DNA of 64,000 bases. Origin: Paeniglutamicibacter antarcticus (GTDB taxonomy: Bacteria > Actinomycetota > Actinomycetes > Actinomycetales > Micrococcaceae). The translations under genes were made by a program, and so were the position numbers. Shown in pieces: positions 23,986 to 32,228 of this stretch. The stretch's first letter is position 1, and every line of letters starts with the position of its first letter. Under the pieces are notes generated by a model. It was given only the letters and a program-made list of their open reading frames with translations. It made no database searches and was not told where the DNA came from. The stretch covers positions 1-64,000 of the forward strand of contig NZ_CZJT01000073.1 of the NCBI RefSeq assembly GCF_900010755.1, written 5' to 3'.

Positions 23986-24795
23986 CTATGCGGTTTGCGC
24001 GTTGCGGAGCTGCTGGCGCTGGCGTGTGCTCACGGCAGCGACTGCACGCGAGGCCGCGTAGCAGACCTTGCGCAGGACCTCGGATTGCGAGTCGGGAATG
24101 AACTTGCCGGTGGGGCCGGAAATCGAGAGTGCCGCCACTGGCTTGCCGCCGGGGCCCATCACGGGGGCCGCGATGCAATTTAGGCCCATCAGGATTTCCT
24201 CCCTGTCAAAGCCAATGTGTTCCTTGCGGATGGTGGCCAGTTCCTGCCGGAGCGCTTCCGGATCGGTCAGGGTGTGCGGAGTCCAGGCCGGTAATTCACC
24301 GCGCAGCGCCTCGTCGGCGCTCGCCGGGTCGAAGGCCAATAGGACCTTGCCCACTGCCGTGCAGTAGGCAGGGGCTATCCCGCCGATCCGAGAGGGACTG
24401 CGAACCTGCAGGTGACCGTAGAGCTTGTTGAGGTACACGACGTCGGTGCCCTGGAGTACCGCCAGATGCACGGTTTGCTTGGTTAGTTCATAGAGGTCGG
24501 CGAGATAGGGCGTGAGGACATCGCGCATCCGCCCGTGTACCGCAGATTCCTGGGTATCGCCGAGGCTCAGGATCATCTTGCCCAAGCGGTAGGCGTTGCC
24601 CGCTCGCTCCACGGCCCCGTTGCGCTGCAGCATCCCGAGCAGGCGGAAGGCGGTTGACTTGGAAAGATCGGCCCGGCGAGCCAACTCGCTGACACCGACA
24701 CCGCCCACCGACTCTTGGCCGAAGGCGTTGAGCAGCGACATGGCCTTGTCTACTGCGGTGCGGTCATCGCGTTGCTGAGCTGGGCTCAGGGACAT
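23986..24795 (-). CDS. IclR family regulator 2
   Basis: The 269-aa protein has an IclR winged helix (AVDKAMSLLNAFGQESVGGVGVSELARRADLSKSTAFRLLGMLQ) and effector domain (GRMRDVLTPYLADLYELTKQTVHLAVLQGTDVVYLNKLYG, then FDREEILMGLNCIAAPV). ATG 24795 with GGAGG eight bases upstream is preferred over a TTG at 24810. It is divergent from the XRE-cupin gene, and the shared intergenic region has two inverted repeats (24878-24912) but no copy of the five-fold regulon repeat. It may control the neighbouring XRE gene or part of the aromatic pathway. Confidence 0.88.
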   Translation of the reverse strand: MSLSPAQQRDDRTAVDKAMSLLNAFGQESVGGVGVSELARRADLSKSTAFRLLGMLQRNGAVERAGNAYRLGKMILSLGDTQESAVHGRMRDVLTPYLADLYELTKQTVHLAVLQGTDVVYLNKLYGHLQVRSPSRIGGIAPAYCTAVGKVLLAFDPASADEALRGELPAWTPHTLTDPEALRQELATIRKEHIGFDREEILMGLNCIAAPVMGPGGKPVAALSISGPTGKFIPDSQSEVLRKVCYAASRAVAAVSTRQRQQLRNAQTA

Positions 24796-24877
24796 TTTGG
24801 GAACCTCCAACGTTGCCGCCCGAGAGATGACGGGGAGATTTCGGGCGTGTTACAAGTGTCGCGGGGAATATGAAGTA

Positions 24878-24912
24878 TGTCAAACATGACAAATCGTCAA
24901 CTATAAGTGACG
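24878..24912. promoter_or_regulatory. Two inverted repeats between iclR2 and XRE gene
   Basis: TGTCA-AACA-TGACA (24878-24891) and CGTCA-N8-TGACG (24895-24912) lie side by side in the divergent promoter. Similar half-sites (YGTCA) with different spacing suggest either two proteins or two binding modes. Confidence 0.5.
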
Positions 24913-24920
24913 ATAGGTGC

Positions 24921-25490
24921 ATGGAGATGAACAACGTGGTCTCACGGAACATCCAGCGCATCCGGACCGAGCGGAAGTTGTCCTTAGGTGAGCTGGCCCG
25001 CCGTGCGGGCGTATCCAAACAAACCCTATCAAAGATCGAACAAGGCCTCGGCAATCCCACCATCGGCACGCTCGAGGAAGTGGCGCGTGCGTTGAGCGTG
25101 CGGATCAGCGGACTGCTGACCGAATGGGGATCTCCGGTTCTCATGCGGCGCAAGGACGCCGCTCAGTGGAGCTCCAATCCCCAGGGCCAAACCCGGGAAC
25201 TGGACCGGATCTATGGATCGGGCTACGTACGCACCCAGCTGCTGGCCGTCGTGGAACCCTTGGGGCGAGTCAGGGGCACTTACTTGAGCGCCGGTGCGCT
25301 GCACCAGGTCTATGTGATCGAGGGCCGGGCCGATATCCGTTACGGGACCGAAACCGTGCAGTTGTCAGTGGGGGACTTCCTGCGATTCCCTGCCGACGTC
25401 GATCACGCCTTTGGTGCACCCGATGGCAAGGCCCTGCTGCACATCACCACCACCTCACCGCACGTGGCCCAGTTCGCGTCCGAAGGCTGA
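24921..25490 (+). CDS. XRE-cupin transcriptional regulator
   Basis: The 189-aa protein joins an XRE helix-turn-helix (IQRIRTERKLSLGELARRAGVSKQTLSKIEQGLGNPTIGTLEEVARAL, about residues 10-57) to a C-terminal cupin (HQVYVIEGRADIRYGTETVQLSVGDFLRFPADVDHAF). Such regulators often respond to small organic ligands or amino acids. The start is ATG 24921; a second ATG at 24927 is possible. It is divergent from iclR2 and convergent with the thioesterase gene. Confidence 0.9.
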   Translation: MEMNNVVSRNIQRIRTERKLSLGELARRAGVSKQTLSKIEQGLGNPTIGTLEEVARALSVRISGLLTEWGSPVLMRRKDAAQWSSNPQGQTRELDRIYGSGYVRTQLLAVVEPLGRVRGTYLSAGALHQVYVIEGRADIRYGTETVQLSVGDFLRFPADVDHAFGAPDGKALLHITTTSPHVAQFASEG

Positions 25491-25516
25491 GCAAGCACCG
25501 GCACCGGATCCGGGAC

Positions 25517-25981
25517 TTAGGCCCCGGTCCGCTCCTCGGCCCGCGCGTACTGGCCAGGGGTTTCCAGCACCGCCAGGGTGCAGCGTGAAATGCACACCAG
25601 CTTGCCAGTCTCGTTGCTAATCCGGATTTCCCAGACCTGGGACTTGCTGCCCACATGAACGGGGCTCGCCGTGCCCTGGACCCATTGCCCGGCAACGCCG
25701 GCCCGCAGGTGGTTGGCATTGATTTCCTGGCCGACCACGTGGAACCGCGTAGCGTCCACGGCCAATGAGCCGGCCCAGGAGGCCAGCGTTTCGGCCAGGG
25801 CCACCGAAGCCCCGCCATGCAGCACCCCTGCCGGCTGGATCGTGTGCTCGTTCACCGGCATGCGCCCGGTGAGCGTGTTCTCGGTGAACGAGGTGATTTC
25901 GATGCCCAGGGTGGCGTTCAATGTGCCCCTGGCCTTGTCGTTTAGTTCCTGGATGTCGATATCCCGTGCCCAAAGCTGCAT
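25517..25981 (-). CDS. PaaI family hotdog thioesterase
   Basis: The 154-aa protein has the PaaI motif HTIQPAGVLHGGASVALAETLASWAG (HGG near residue 57) and ends with SRCTLAVLETP. The family hydrolyses aryl- and acyl-CoA (phenylacetyl-CoA or 1,4-dihydroxy-2-naphthoyl-CoA types). Here it may rescue CoA trapped by the CoA ligase of the dioxygenase operon. GGGAG lies eight bases before the ATG. It follows mhpC on the same strand but beyond a hairpin terminator. Confidence 0.87.
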   Translation of the reverse strand: MQLWARDIDIQELNDKARGTLNATLGIEITSFTENTLTGRMPVNEHTIQPAGVLHGGASVALAETLASWAGSLAVDATRFHVVGQEINANHLRAGVAGQWVQGTASPVHVGSKSQVWEIRISNETGKLVCISRCTLAVLETPGQYARAEERTGA

Positions 25982-26101
25982 GTTCCGTGGCTCCCATGGC
26001 GGTTCTCTCGAAGGTGCGGCCGACTGCAGGCCGCAGGATTTCCACCAGCCTATGGGTGCGCTGGGTGTTCGGGGCAGGGTCCATGCCGTTGACCGGAACG
26101 T

Positions 26102-26144
26102 GAAAGCCCCGCCGGTCCCCTGAAAGGGGATTGGCGGGGCTTTC
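26102..26144 (-). terminator. Terminator hairpin after mhpC
   Basis: A perfect 12-bp stem (arms 26102-26113 and 26133-26144, GAAAGCCCCGCC) lies 30 nt past the mhpC stop. A/T-rich stem bases flank the GC core, as in bidirectional terminators. Confidence 0.75.
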
Positions 26145-26173
26145 GAGTGCTGCGTTGTTGCGTGGCTACGAAG

Positions 26174-27040
26174 TTACTTGGCCATGTGCAGTGCTAGGTA
26201 GGCCTTGATGACCTGGTTGAATTCGGTGGCGCGTTCGACCTGGGACCAGTGGCCGCACTGGCTGAAGATGTGGGCGTCGGCGGTCGGGATGACGTTGAGC
26301 AGCTCCCACGTACGCGATGGCGGAATGACGATGTCCTGCATGCCGTGGACCAGCAGCACCGGGATTTCCAGCTTGCTCAGGACCTCGAAGTCCAGTGGCA
26401 GGGCGTCGCGGTCGCGGTCGCGGGCGGTGACTACCTCGACGAGGCGGTCAGAGGCGGTGTCGTTCAGGGCCGAGGCGTAGCGCAGGGAGACGAGTTCGTC
26501 GGTTACCAGGGACTTGTCCACGACGAACTGCTCCAGGGTGCGGCGGATGCCGGCTTCGGAGAGCTCGGGCTTGGCGTGGCCGGAGAGGGCTGCGGTCTTC
26601 TTGGCTCCGCCGGTGCCCATGGACACGATGCCCAGCAGGCGTTCGGGGAAGTCGATGGCGAACTGCATGGCAACCCAGCCGCCGATGGAGTTGCCCACGA
26701 TCCAGGTCTTCTCGATGTTCAGGGCATCCAGGACGCGTACCGCGTGGCGGACCCATTCCTTGATGCCGTATTCGATGCCTTCGGGCACGACGGTCTGGCC
26801 GTAGCCGACGGAGTCGATGGCGATGCAGCGGCCGGATTCTGCCAGTTCCGGGAGGTTCAGCCACCAGTTGGCGGCGGCGGTCACGCCGGTGCCGGAGCCG
26901 TGAAGGAAGAGGATGGGGGTGCCTTCGCCGAGCTCGTGGTAATGGGTGATTTCGCCTTCGGCGGTTTGCAGCCACTTGTCTTCGAGGCCGAAGAACGAAT
27001 CGGTCGTGTATTCAGGGATTGACGTAGTCATCACAGTCAT
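26174..27040 (-). CDS. mhpC: Ring-cleavage product hydrolase, MhpC-like
   Basis: The 288-aa alpha/beta hydrolase has the oxyanion motif LFLHGSGTGVTAAANWW (residues 45-60), nucleophile Ser118 in GNSIGG, Asp236 in VHGMQDIVIP and His264 in CGHWSQVE. This is the carbon-carbon hydrolase group (MhpC/BphD). It splits the MhpB product into 2-hydroxypenta-2,4-dienoate and succinate or fumarate. AGAGGAG precedes the ATG. It stands 13 kb from mhpB but carries the same regulon repeat upstream (27157-27175), which ties it to the pathway. Confidence 0.9.
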   Translation of the reverse strand: MTVMTTSIPEYTTDSFFGLEDKWLQTAEGEITHYHELGEGTPILFLHGSGTGVTAAANWWLNLPELAESGRCIAIDSVGYGQTVVPEGIEYGIKEWVRHAVRVLDALNIEKTWIVGNSIGGWVAMQFAIDFPERLLGIVSMGTGGAKKTAALSGHAKPELSEAGIRRTLEQFVVDKSLVTDELVSLRYASALNDTASDRLVEVVTARDRDRDALPLDFEVLSKLEIPVLLVHGMQDIVIPPSRTWELLNVIPTADAHIFSQCGHWSQVERATEFNQVIKAYLALHMAK

Positions 27041-27134
27041 TGGCTCCTCTTAAAACGCGGATATAAATCATCTGTCGGACTTCATCCCGTGTGGGAATGA
27101 AAGATCCGCTGATCTTGTCTCAACGATAGTTTGG

Positions 27135-27150
27135 ACTGAGTTGCTTCACA
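27135..27150. promoter_or_regulatory. CRP-like site upstream of mhpC
   Basis: ACTGA-GTTGCT-TCACA is a weaker match to TGTGA-N6-TCACA (eight of ten), but it sits in a block almost identical to the one at 16915-16935. It lies between mhpC and regulon copy C. Confidence 0.35.
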
Positions 27151-27156
27151 TGAAAG

Positions 27157-27175
27157 CGTGCCACTTGGCGGAACA
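27157..27175. promoter_or_regulatory. Regulon operator, copy C (mhpC)
   Basis: CGTGCC-ACTTGGC-GGAACA lies 116 bp before mhpC. Four of six arm bases pair. Read on the other strand it shares TGTTCC-N7-GGCACG with copy D. Confidence 0.55.
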
Positions 27176-28081
27176 CCAGCCGGAATTCACCTCGGATGCG
27201 ACGTGCGATGATGTGCTCGTGACCAGGTATGTGAAACATGACGGCGGGTGCTGCCCCTGGCTGCCTTCCTGCTCATCGCCACAAATCCGCCTTCACCGGG
27301 GTGTGCCGTGCGTTGTTCAATTGGACGATTGGGTAGGACAGTACAATTCCGTTGCCCCATATGCAGGGAAGTTCCCTCGTTGAAATGATTCGACTTCGTT
27401 GCAGGGTCCTGCTGTGCAGTTTCGAAGATCACGGATGGATGACTTCGGCGAAATGCGGGATTTGACCAACTTCCTCATCCTGAGTGAGAGTCCCCACTTA
27501 TTCGGTTGCTGCGCGCTCCACGGGCGAGAATTTCGACCGATCTCACCAGCGCGATGGAAATTTCATGGTGCGGACCAAGCTCGACACCCTGCATGGCATC
27601 GGGCCACGAGGGCTCTGGCAGCTGCCTAGAAATCTAGAATCTCCTCTGTCAGGGACGCAGAACCTGCCCATCTCACGAACGCGTTCACTGCATCGATTGA
27701 ACCGCCATCTCGCGATTCAAGAGACCGATATTTGTCGGTAACAGCCCCGCGAGCCTTCGGCTTTCTTGTAATTTTGGTTCTTGCTCGTGATGTCGCGGTG
27801 GCGTATCGGCTAAGCGGACAGACTCGGTTAGGTTCGGCTCGTCCGTGGTGCTGCCGGATTCTGTTTGGCGCGTCGATGCTAACCATGGGTGGTGCTCTGG
27901 CAGATGCCACAGACAATACGAACTGCCCTGCTTCGATTTCACCTGTAATAGTGTCGAGGGGTCCGTTAACTTTCATGTCCTGACCCATTTCGGCGTCGAT
28001 CCTGCCGCTGGACCAGACCTGGGACGTCCCGCAGTCTAGGACGTGGCGCCGGCTGTTGCTTTCGTAGTCCACACTTAGCAG
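27176..28081. other. Gene-poor region at the island's right edge
   Basis: No complete gene is convincing on either strand. Frames on both strands have low-complexity or basic translations and lack ribosome-binding sites. GC content looks lower between 27200 and 27950 than in the flanks. The segment could be decayed DNA at the junction between the catabolic cluster and the neighbouring chromosome. I saw no transposase motif or flanking inverted repeat. Confidence 0.4.
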
Positions 28082-29251
28082 GTGCGTACCTTTGGTGTTG
28101 AAGAAGAATTCCTGATCGTGGATCCCGTCAGCGGCGTCCCATTGCCCCTGTCCGCGGAGGTGATGGGACTCCATGCCGACAATGCGTGGGCAACGAGCCA
28201 GGCCTCCGGACAAATGCTGTCCGCCGAGCTGCACCAAGAACAGATCGAGGTCATTACGCACCCGCACAGCAGCTTGGATGGGCTCGCCGCGGAGATCCTG
28301 GCCGGGCGCTCCTATGCCGATGCGCTCGCCCGCAAAGCCGGTGCGAGGATCGTCGCCCTGGCGACCTCGCCGCTGGCAATCACCCCGAGCCCCACCAGGA
28401 ACGATCGCTATGACGCCCTGGTGGAAAAATATGCCCTGACGGCACGCGAACAGCTGACATGCGGATTCCATGTCCACGTTTCCGTTGGCTCGGACGATGA
28501 GGGTGTGGCCGTCCTGGACCGCATCAGGTCCTGGCTGCCCGCGCTCATGGCGTTGAGCTCGAATTCCCCGTTCTGGAACGGCCAGAACAGCGGATACGCC
28601 AGTTATCGCACGCAGGCCTGGAACCGGTGGTCCACCGCTGGCCCGCTGGAGGTCTTCGGTTCCGCGCAGGCCTATCACGCACTGGTGGCGAACTTGTCTG
28701 GTACCGGTGTGGTCATCAACCCGGACTTTGATGCCCGGCTTTCTGCCCGGCACCCGACCGTCGAGATCCGCGTGTCCGATGTCTGCCTTGATCCCCGCGA
28801 CACCGTCCTGATCGCAGCGCTGGTGCGGGCCTTGGTGGAAACCGCTGCCCGGGAATGGGAAGCCGGAGTGGAACCCGACGGGGTTCCGGCCATCATCCTG
28901 CGGCAATCGGTCTGGATGGCCAGCCGATGGGGTATCCAAGGCGAACTGCTCCATCCGGTGACCCATAGGCCGGAATCCGCACGACGGGTCATTTCCGCAC
29001 TTCATGACCATGTGCGGGACGTACTGGAGGAATCCGGGGACGGAGCCTACGTCGAGGAAGCCCTGGGACGGGTCCTCAACAACGGAACAGGGGCCACCCG
29101 GCAGCTGGCGTCCTATGAACGTCACGGCCAGCTGGCTGACGTCGTCACTCACGCCATCGGGCTGACCCATAGCGAACCTCGAGATGGCCACCCAACGGGG
29201 AACGGTTCCATGAGTTGGACATCGAAGCCGCTGGCCGAGGCAGCGGTCTAG
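28082..29251 (+). CDS. Carboxylate-amine ligase, YbdK/GCS2 family
   Basis: The 389-aa protein begins with FGVEEEFLIVDPVSG, the family hallmark (VEEEF), and contains EQLTCGFHVHVSVG, FWNGQNSGYASYRTQAWNRW, and HPTVEIRVSDVCLDPRDT, all typical of glutamate-cysteine ligase family 2 (YbdK). Members join glutamate or another carboxylate to an amine with ATP; weak glutamate-cysteine ligase activity is known for E. coli YbdK. The GTG start at 28082 has only a weak ribosome-binding site. It stands alone. The true substrate is unknown. Confidence 0.88.
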   Translation: MRTFGVEEEFLIVDPVSGVPLPLSAEVMGLHADNAWATSQASGQMLSAELHQEQIEVITHPHSSLDGLAAEILAGRSYADALARKAGARIVALATSPLAITPSPTRNDRYDALVEKYALTAREQLTCGFHVHVSVGSDDEGVAVLDRIRSWLPALMALSSNSPFWNGQNSGYASYRTQAWNRWSTAGPLEVFGSAQAYHALVANLSGTGVVINPDFDARLSARHPTVEIRVSDVCLDPRDTVLIAALVRALVETAAREWEAGVEPDGVPAIILRQSVWMASRWGIQGELLHPVTHRPESARRVISALHDHVRDVLEESGDGAYVEEALGRVLNNGTGATRQLASYERHGQLADVVTHAIGLTHSEPRDGHPTGNGSMSWTSKPLAEAAV

Positions 29252-29460
29252 ACGATCTCGATGCCCCGACGCCGAGCGAACTGGTTGCCCCGATCTATGC
29301 GGCAACGTTCTCACGCGCGGTTGTCGGAGGGCTGGATTGGCAGAAGACCGACCCGACCGCGGTGTTGCTGGCGGAACCCGATGCGCAGTTCAAGCGCAGG
29401 GAAGCGGCCGGTGACGTTGTGCACTGGATCTCACTGAACATCCTGAGATCGCCGAACTGA
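29215..29460 (+). CDS. Small unrecognised reading frame
   Basis: A frame of 81 aa overlaps the end of the carboxylate-amine ligase gene. Its later part (LVAPIYAATFSRAVVGGLDW, then DVVHWISLNIL) reads like real protein, with normal amino acid mix. I do not recognise a family, and there is no clear ribosome-binding site. It may be the 3' remnant of a gene whose 5' part is lost. Confidence 0.25.
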   Translation: MDIEAAGRGSGLDDLDAPTPSELVAPIYAATFSRAVVGGLDWQKTDPTAVLLAEPDAQFKRREAAGDVVHWISLNILRSPN

Positions 29461-29586
29461 TGAGGGCATTTCGCCCACTCGTGCTGCCGTATGCGCCGTT
29501 GTCTCTAAAGGTGGCGGCTCCACCGGTACCTTGAGATCCATGCCGCCAACGTGACACCACCTGGGAAGCCCGTGGCCGCCATGCCC

Positions 29587-30354
29587 TCAGAACAGCGGCC
29601 AGGGCACCGCCGGCATCTCACCACTTGGAGCCGGAAACCGCCGGGTCAAGCGCAACCGTGAGCAACGCGCGCCGAGCGAATCTATTTCTTCGGCACTGAG
29701 CAAGCCCGCCAGGGTTTGGCCCAGCTGACCGTGCAGTCCTTCCATGAGGCGATCGATGCCGTCGAGTTCCTCTGCTGTCAGGGCATCTCCCAGCCACCCC
29801 CATAACACCGTGCGCAGCTTGTTGTCACTGTGAAAGGTGAGCCCATGATCCACGCCGTACCGGTGGCCGTCCGCCATGGCAAGAACGTGGTTGCCTTTGC
29901 GGTCGGCATTGTTCACGAGCACGTCGAACACCGCCATGTGCCTGAGCGCTGGCGAGTCTTCGTGAATGAGCGCGACACTCCGTCCGCTCTGGTCTTGCCC
30001 CTCGAGAACGTGCTTCCAGCCCGTGGATGGCATCTCGTCCGTAGGGACCAGGTCCACTGCGTTTTGGGCAGGGTCTTGCTCCTGCCAGAGCTGAACCATT
30101 CCAACACCTAGCGGGCCATCGCGCAGCCAGGTGTGCGGCACGACGTTCCAGCCCAAGACCTCCGAGACCAGGTAGGCGGCCAGCTCGCGGTGAGCCAGGG
30201 TGCCGTTGGGGAAATCCCACAGCGGATGTTCGCCTGCTATCGGCTTATAGACGACAGTCACCTCGCCGATGCCGCCCAGGAACGTAGCGTTTGAAGCCGT
30301 GGTGAGGCGGCCGGTGAGCGTCAGCTCGGCGCTCACCAGATCCTGCGCCGGCAT
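29587..30354 (-). CDS. SCO1664-type PI3/PI4-kinase-like protein
   Basis: The 255-aa protein belongs to an actinobacterial family with a phosphatidylinositol-kinase-like core: VVYKPIAGEHPLWDFPNGTLAHRELAAYLVSEVLGWNVVP (nucleotide-binding lysine), VFDVLVNNADRKGNH (catalytic loop) and YGVDHGLTFH (metal-binding Asp). The family is known from Streptomyces (SCO1664) in a conserved cluster with DUF3090 and a phosphomutase-like protein, as here. Its start overlaps the DUF3090 stop (TGATG). The molecular substrate has not been defined as far as I know. Confidence 0.85.
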   Translation of the reverse strand: MPAQDLVSAELTLTGRLTTASNATFLGGIGEVTVVYKPIAGEHPLWDFPNGTLAHRELAAYLVSEVLGWNVVPHTWLRDGPLGVGMVQLWQEQDPAQNAVDLVPTDEMPSTGWKHVLEGQDQSGRSVALIHEDSPALRHMAVFDVLVNNADRKGNHVLAMADGHRYGVDHGLTFHSDNKLRTVLWGWLGDALTAEELDGIDRLMEGLHGQLGQTLAGLLSAEEIDSLGARCSRLRLTRRFPAPSGEMPAVPWPLF

Positions 30355-30908
30355 CAGTCCTCGGGAAGGATGCACGTGTGGCCGTCGGCGTCCATGGGGT
30401 AACCACAGAGCGGGCACGCCGGACGCCCGGCGCCGACGATCTCACGGGTGCGCTTGGCGAATGCCCGGGCGGAGCCGACCGGCATGCGCACCAGCAGCAT
30501 TTCGGTCGCGTGCGGGTCAACCTCATCAAATGATTCCTCGTCACCACCGACATCGACATCGGTGATCGGGTAGGCCTTGATGACTACCTGCGCCGTTGTG
30601 GGGTCCCAACCCAAGCTCATGGCTCCGGTCCGGAACTGTTCTTCAACGGCCTCGAGCTGGTCATTGTCGACAAGTTCAATGGGTGTGCTCGTGGGAACGC
30701 TGAAACGGTTGCCCTCGAGTTTGAAGAGCTGGTCGAGAATCTCGTCGATTTTCTCGGCGAGCAGAGCAGACTGCTGCTTCTCCAAGGCAATACTGACGAG
30801 CTGCTTCCCTGCGCGCACCTGCAGGTAGAACGTCCGCGACCCCGGCGCACCGAGGGTGCCAACGACGACCCGATCGGGCCATGAAAATTCGTGAACACGT
30901 GTAGGCAT
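30354..30908 (-). CDS. DUF3090 family protein
   Basis: The 184-aa protein matches the actinobacterial DUF3090 family: HEFSWPDRVVVGTLGAPGSRTFYLQVRAGKQLVSIALEKQQSALLAEKIDEILDQL at the N-terminus, EMLLVRMPVGSARAFAKRTREIVGAGRPACPLCGYPMDADGHTC at the end. The last part contains two CxxC-like cysteine groups that could bind a metal. The function is unknown. It is the middle gene of the conserved trio and is coupled to the kinase-like gene. Confidence 0.9.
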   Translation of the reverse strand: MPTRVHEFSWPDRVVVGTLGAPGSRTFYLQVRAGKQLVSIALEKQQSALLAEKIDEILDQLFKLEGNRFSVPTSTPIELVDNDQLEAVEEQFRTGAMSLGWDPTTAQVVIKAYPITDVDVGGDEESFDEVDPHATEMLLVRMPVGSARAFAKRTREIVGAGRPACPLCGYPMDADGHTCILPED

Positions 30909-30917
30909 ATAAGTATC

Positions 30918-31625
30918 TTAGGCTCCAGGGGTTTGTGGCGTCGCCTGCCCTGCGCCGCCACCCACCGGTGCATCGGAAGAGTGGATGCTGTTCGCGAGCC
31001 AGGACAGATCCCCTGCATCGGTGTTGGTCGCGTAGACGGTTGGCCGGTTGGTGCCGTAGCGCACGATCGATACGGAGGCCGGGCTCACGTTGATTCGCTG
31101 GAACATATCAAGGTGCATGCCCAGCGCGTCGGCGAGGATTGACTTGATGACATCCCCGTGAGTCACCGCGGCCCACACCGCACCGGGTCCAAATTCTGCT
31201 TCGAAGGCTGCATCGTGGCGTCGAATCGCCGCTACCGACCGGGCCTGCATCGCGGCCATGGATTCTCCGCCGGGAAAGACGACGGCGGATGGTTGGGACT
31301 GCACCACCGGCCACAAATCCTCGGTGGCGAGATCGCTGAGCGTGCGTCCCTGCCACTGGCCGTAATCGCACTCGGTGAGATCCGGATCGACCAGTTCGTT
31401 CGGGGTGCCGGTCTGGCGGTCGAGGATAAACCGGGAGGTCTGCCGGCAACGCTGAAGGGGGCTCGACACCACGGCAACCAAGGACACGGCCGCGAGCCGT
31501 TCTCCGGTCAGGGCCACCTGCTCTAGCCCGATCTGGTCCAGGTCAATGCCTGCGGCCCGACCTGCCAGCAGCCCAGTGGCATTGGCTGTGGTGCGGCCGT
31601 GCCGCACAAGGATAACTGTCGCCAT
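30918..31625 (-). CDS. Histidine phosphatase (MSMEG_4193-type phosphomutase family)
   Basis: The 235-aa protein has the phosphoglycerate-mutase-like RHG motif at the start (ILVRHGRTTANATG, His near residue 8), SSPLQRCRQT, a proton-donor Glu in DLTECDYGQWQGRTL and the second histidine in AVTHGDVIKSILADALGMHLDMFQRI. It is the first gene of the trio with DUF3090 and the SCO1664-like kinase. The substrate is unknown. MATVILVRHG at 31625 is the natural start; eleven upstream in-frame residues are not family-like. Confidence 0.88.
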   Translation of the reverse strand: MATVILVRHGRTTANATGLLAGRAAGIDLDQIGLEQVALTGERLAAVSLVAVVSSPLQRCRQTSRFILDRQTGTPNELVDPDLTECDYGQWQGRTLSDLATEDLWPVVQSQPSAVVFPGGESMAAMQARSVAAIRRHDAAFEAEFGPGAVWAAVTHGDVIKSILADALGMHLDMFQRINVSPASVSIVRYGTNRPTVYATNTDAGDLSWLANSIHSSDAPVGGGAGQATPQTPGA

Positions 31626-32228
31626 CCACCCAGCATAACCACCCGCTCGACGGCACAATCGAACGACACCTCTTATGAATCAGCCGACTGCTGAACAACG
31701 CGCATGATCGGCGACGGGCAAGCTGATCGTAGCCTTCGATCGGCTCGGATTGATCAGCACCGAAGGAGGATAGAGCCCTGCCGCCTCACACTGACTTGAT
31801 CGTCAGCCACCCGGGGAGAATCAGAGTTGAACCGCGCCACTTTGCACGTTGCTGCTGCGACACTTCTCGGTATTTCCTACTGACTTTCATCCTCAAGGTG
31901 CTAGCACCCGTGGACGGGTTCTTCGTTGCGCCCGAAGTAAGGCGACTTGACGTTCATGCGTGGACGCGCCACCGCTAACGCGGCAGAACTGCAACTTGCA
32001 TGGATTCCCGGTAGTCTTGTAGGTGGGTATCCGTGTATTACGGAAACCCCAAACAAACAATTACTCCCCGGACCATGCCACCGCAGGTCCTTGCCGTGAA
32101 GATCGCGGTCCTCGGTAGTGGCTTTCGCTCTGGTTTATCCGAAGCGCGAGTCTCGATCGAAGACCAGATCCTGGCAGGATCCACGGTTCGCTGCAGGCCC
32201 GGGGAGCGATCGAAAGGAATGCCCCCAC
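31626..32228. other. Intergenic region and pnp leader, no rpsO
   Basis: No gene is convincing in these 600 bases. A ribosomal protein S15 gene, which usually precedes pnp in related bacteria, is absent. The stretch holds a hairpin at 32025-32049 and the pnp ribosome-binding site (GAAAGGA before ATG 32229). The rightward promoter of pnp must lie here. Confidence 0.5.
32025..32049 (+). promoter_or_regulatory. Hairpin in the pnp leader
   Basis: A ten-position stem with one A-A mismatch (arms 32025-32034 and 32040-32049, GGGTATCCGT) and a five-base loop lies about 180 nt before pnp. There is no T-run, so it is not an intrinsic terminator. In E. coli, pnp controls itself through a leader hairpin cut by RNase III; a similar role here is inference. 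Confidence 0.4.

Noticed and set aside
27626..29314. 562-aa minus-strand frame opposite the carboxylate-amine ligase
   Set aside because: Shadow of the YbdK-like gene; the part beyond it has no family pattern or start signal.
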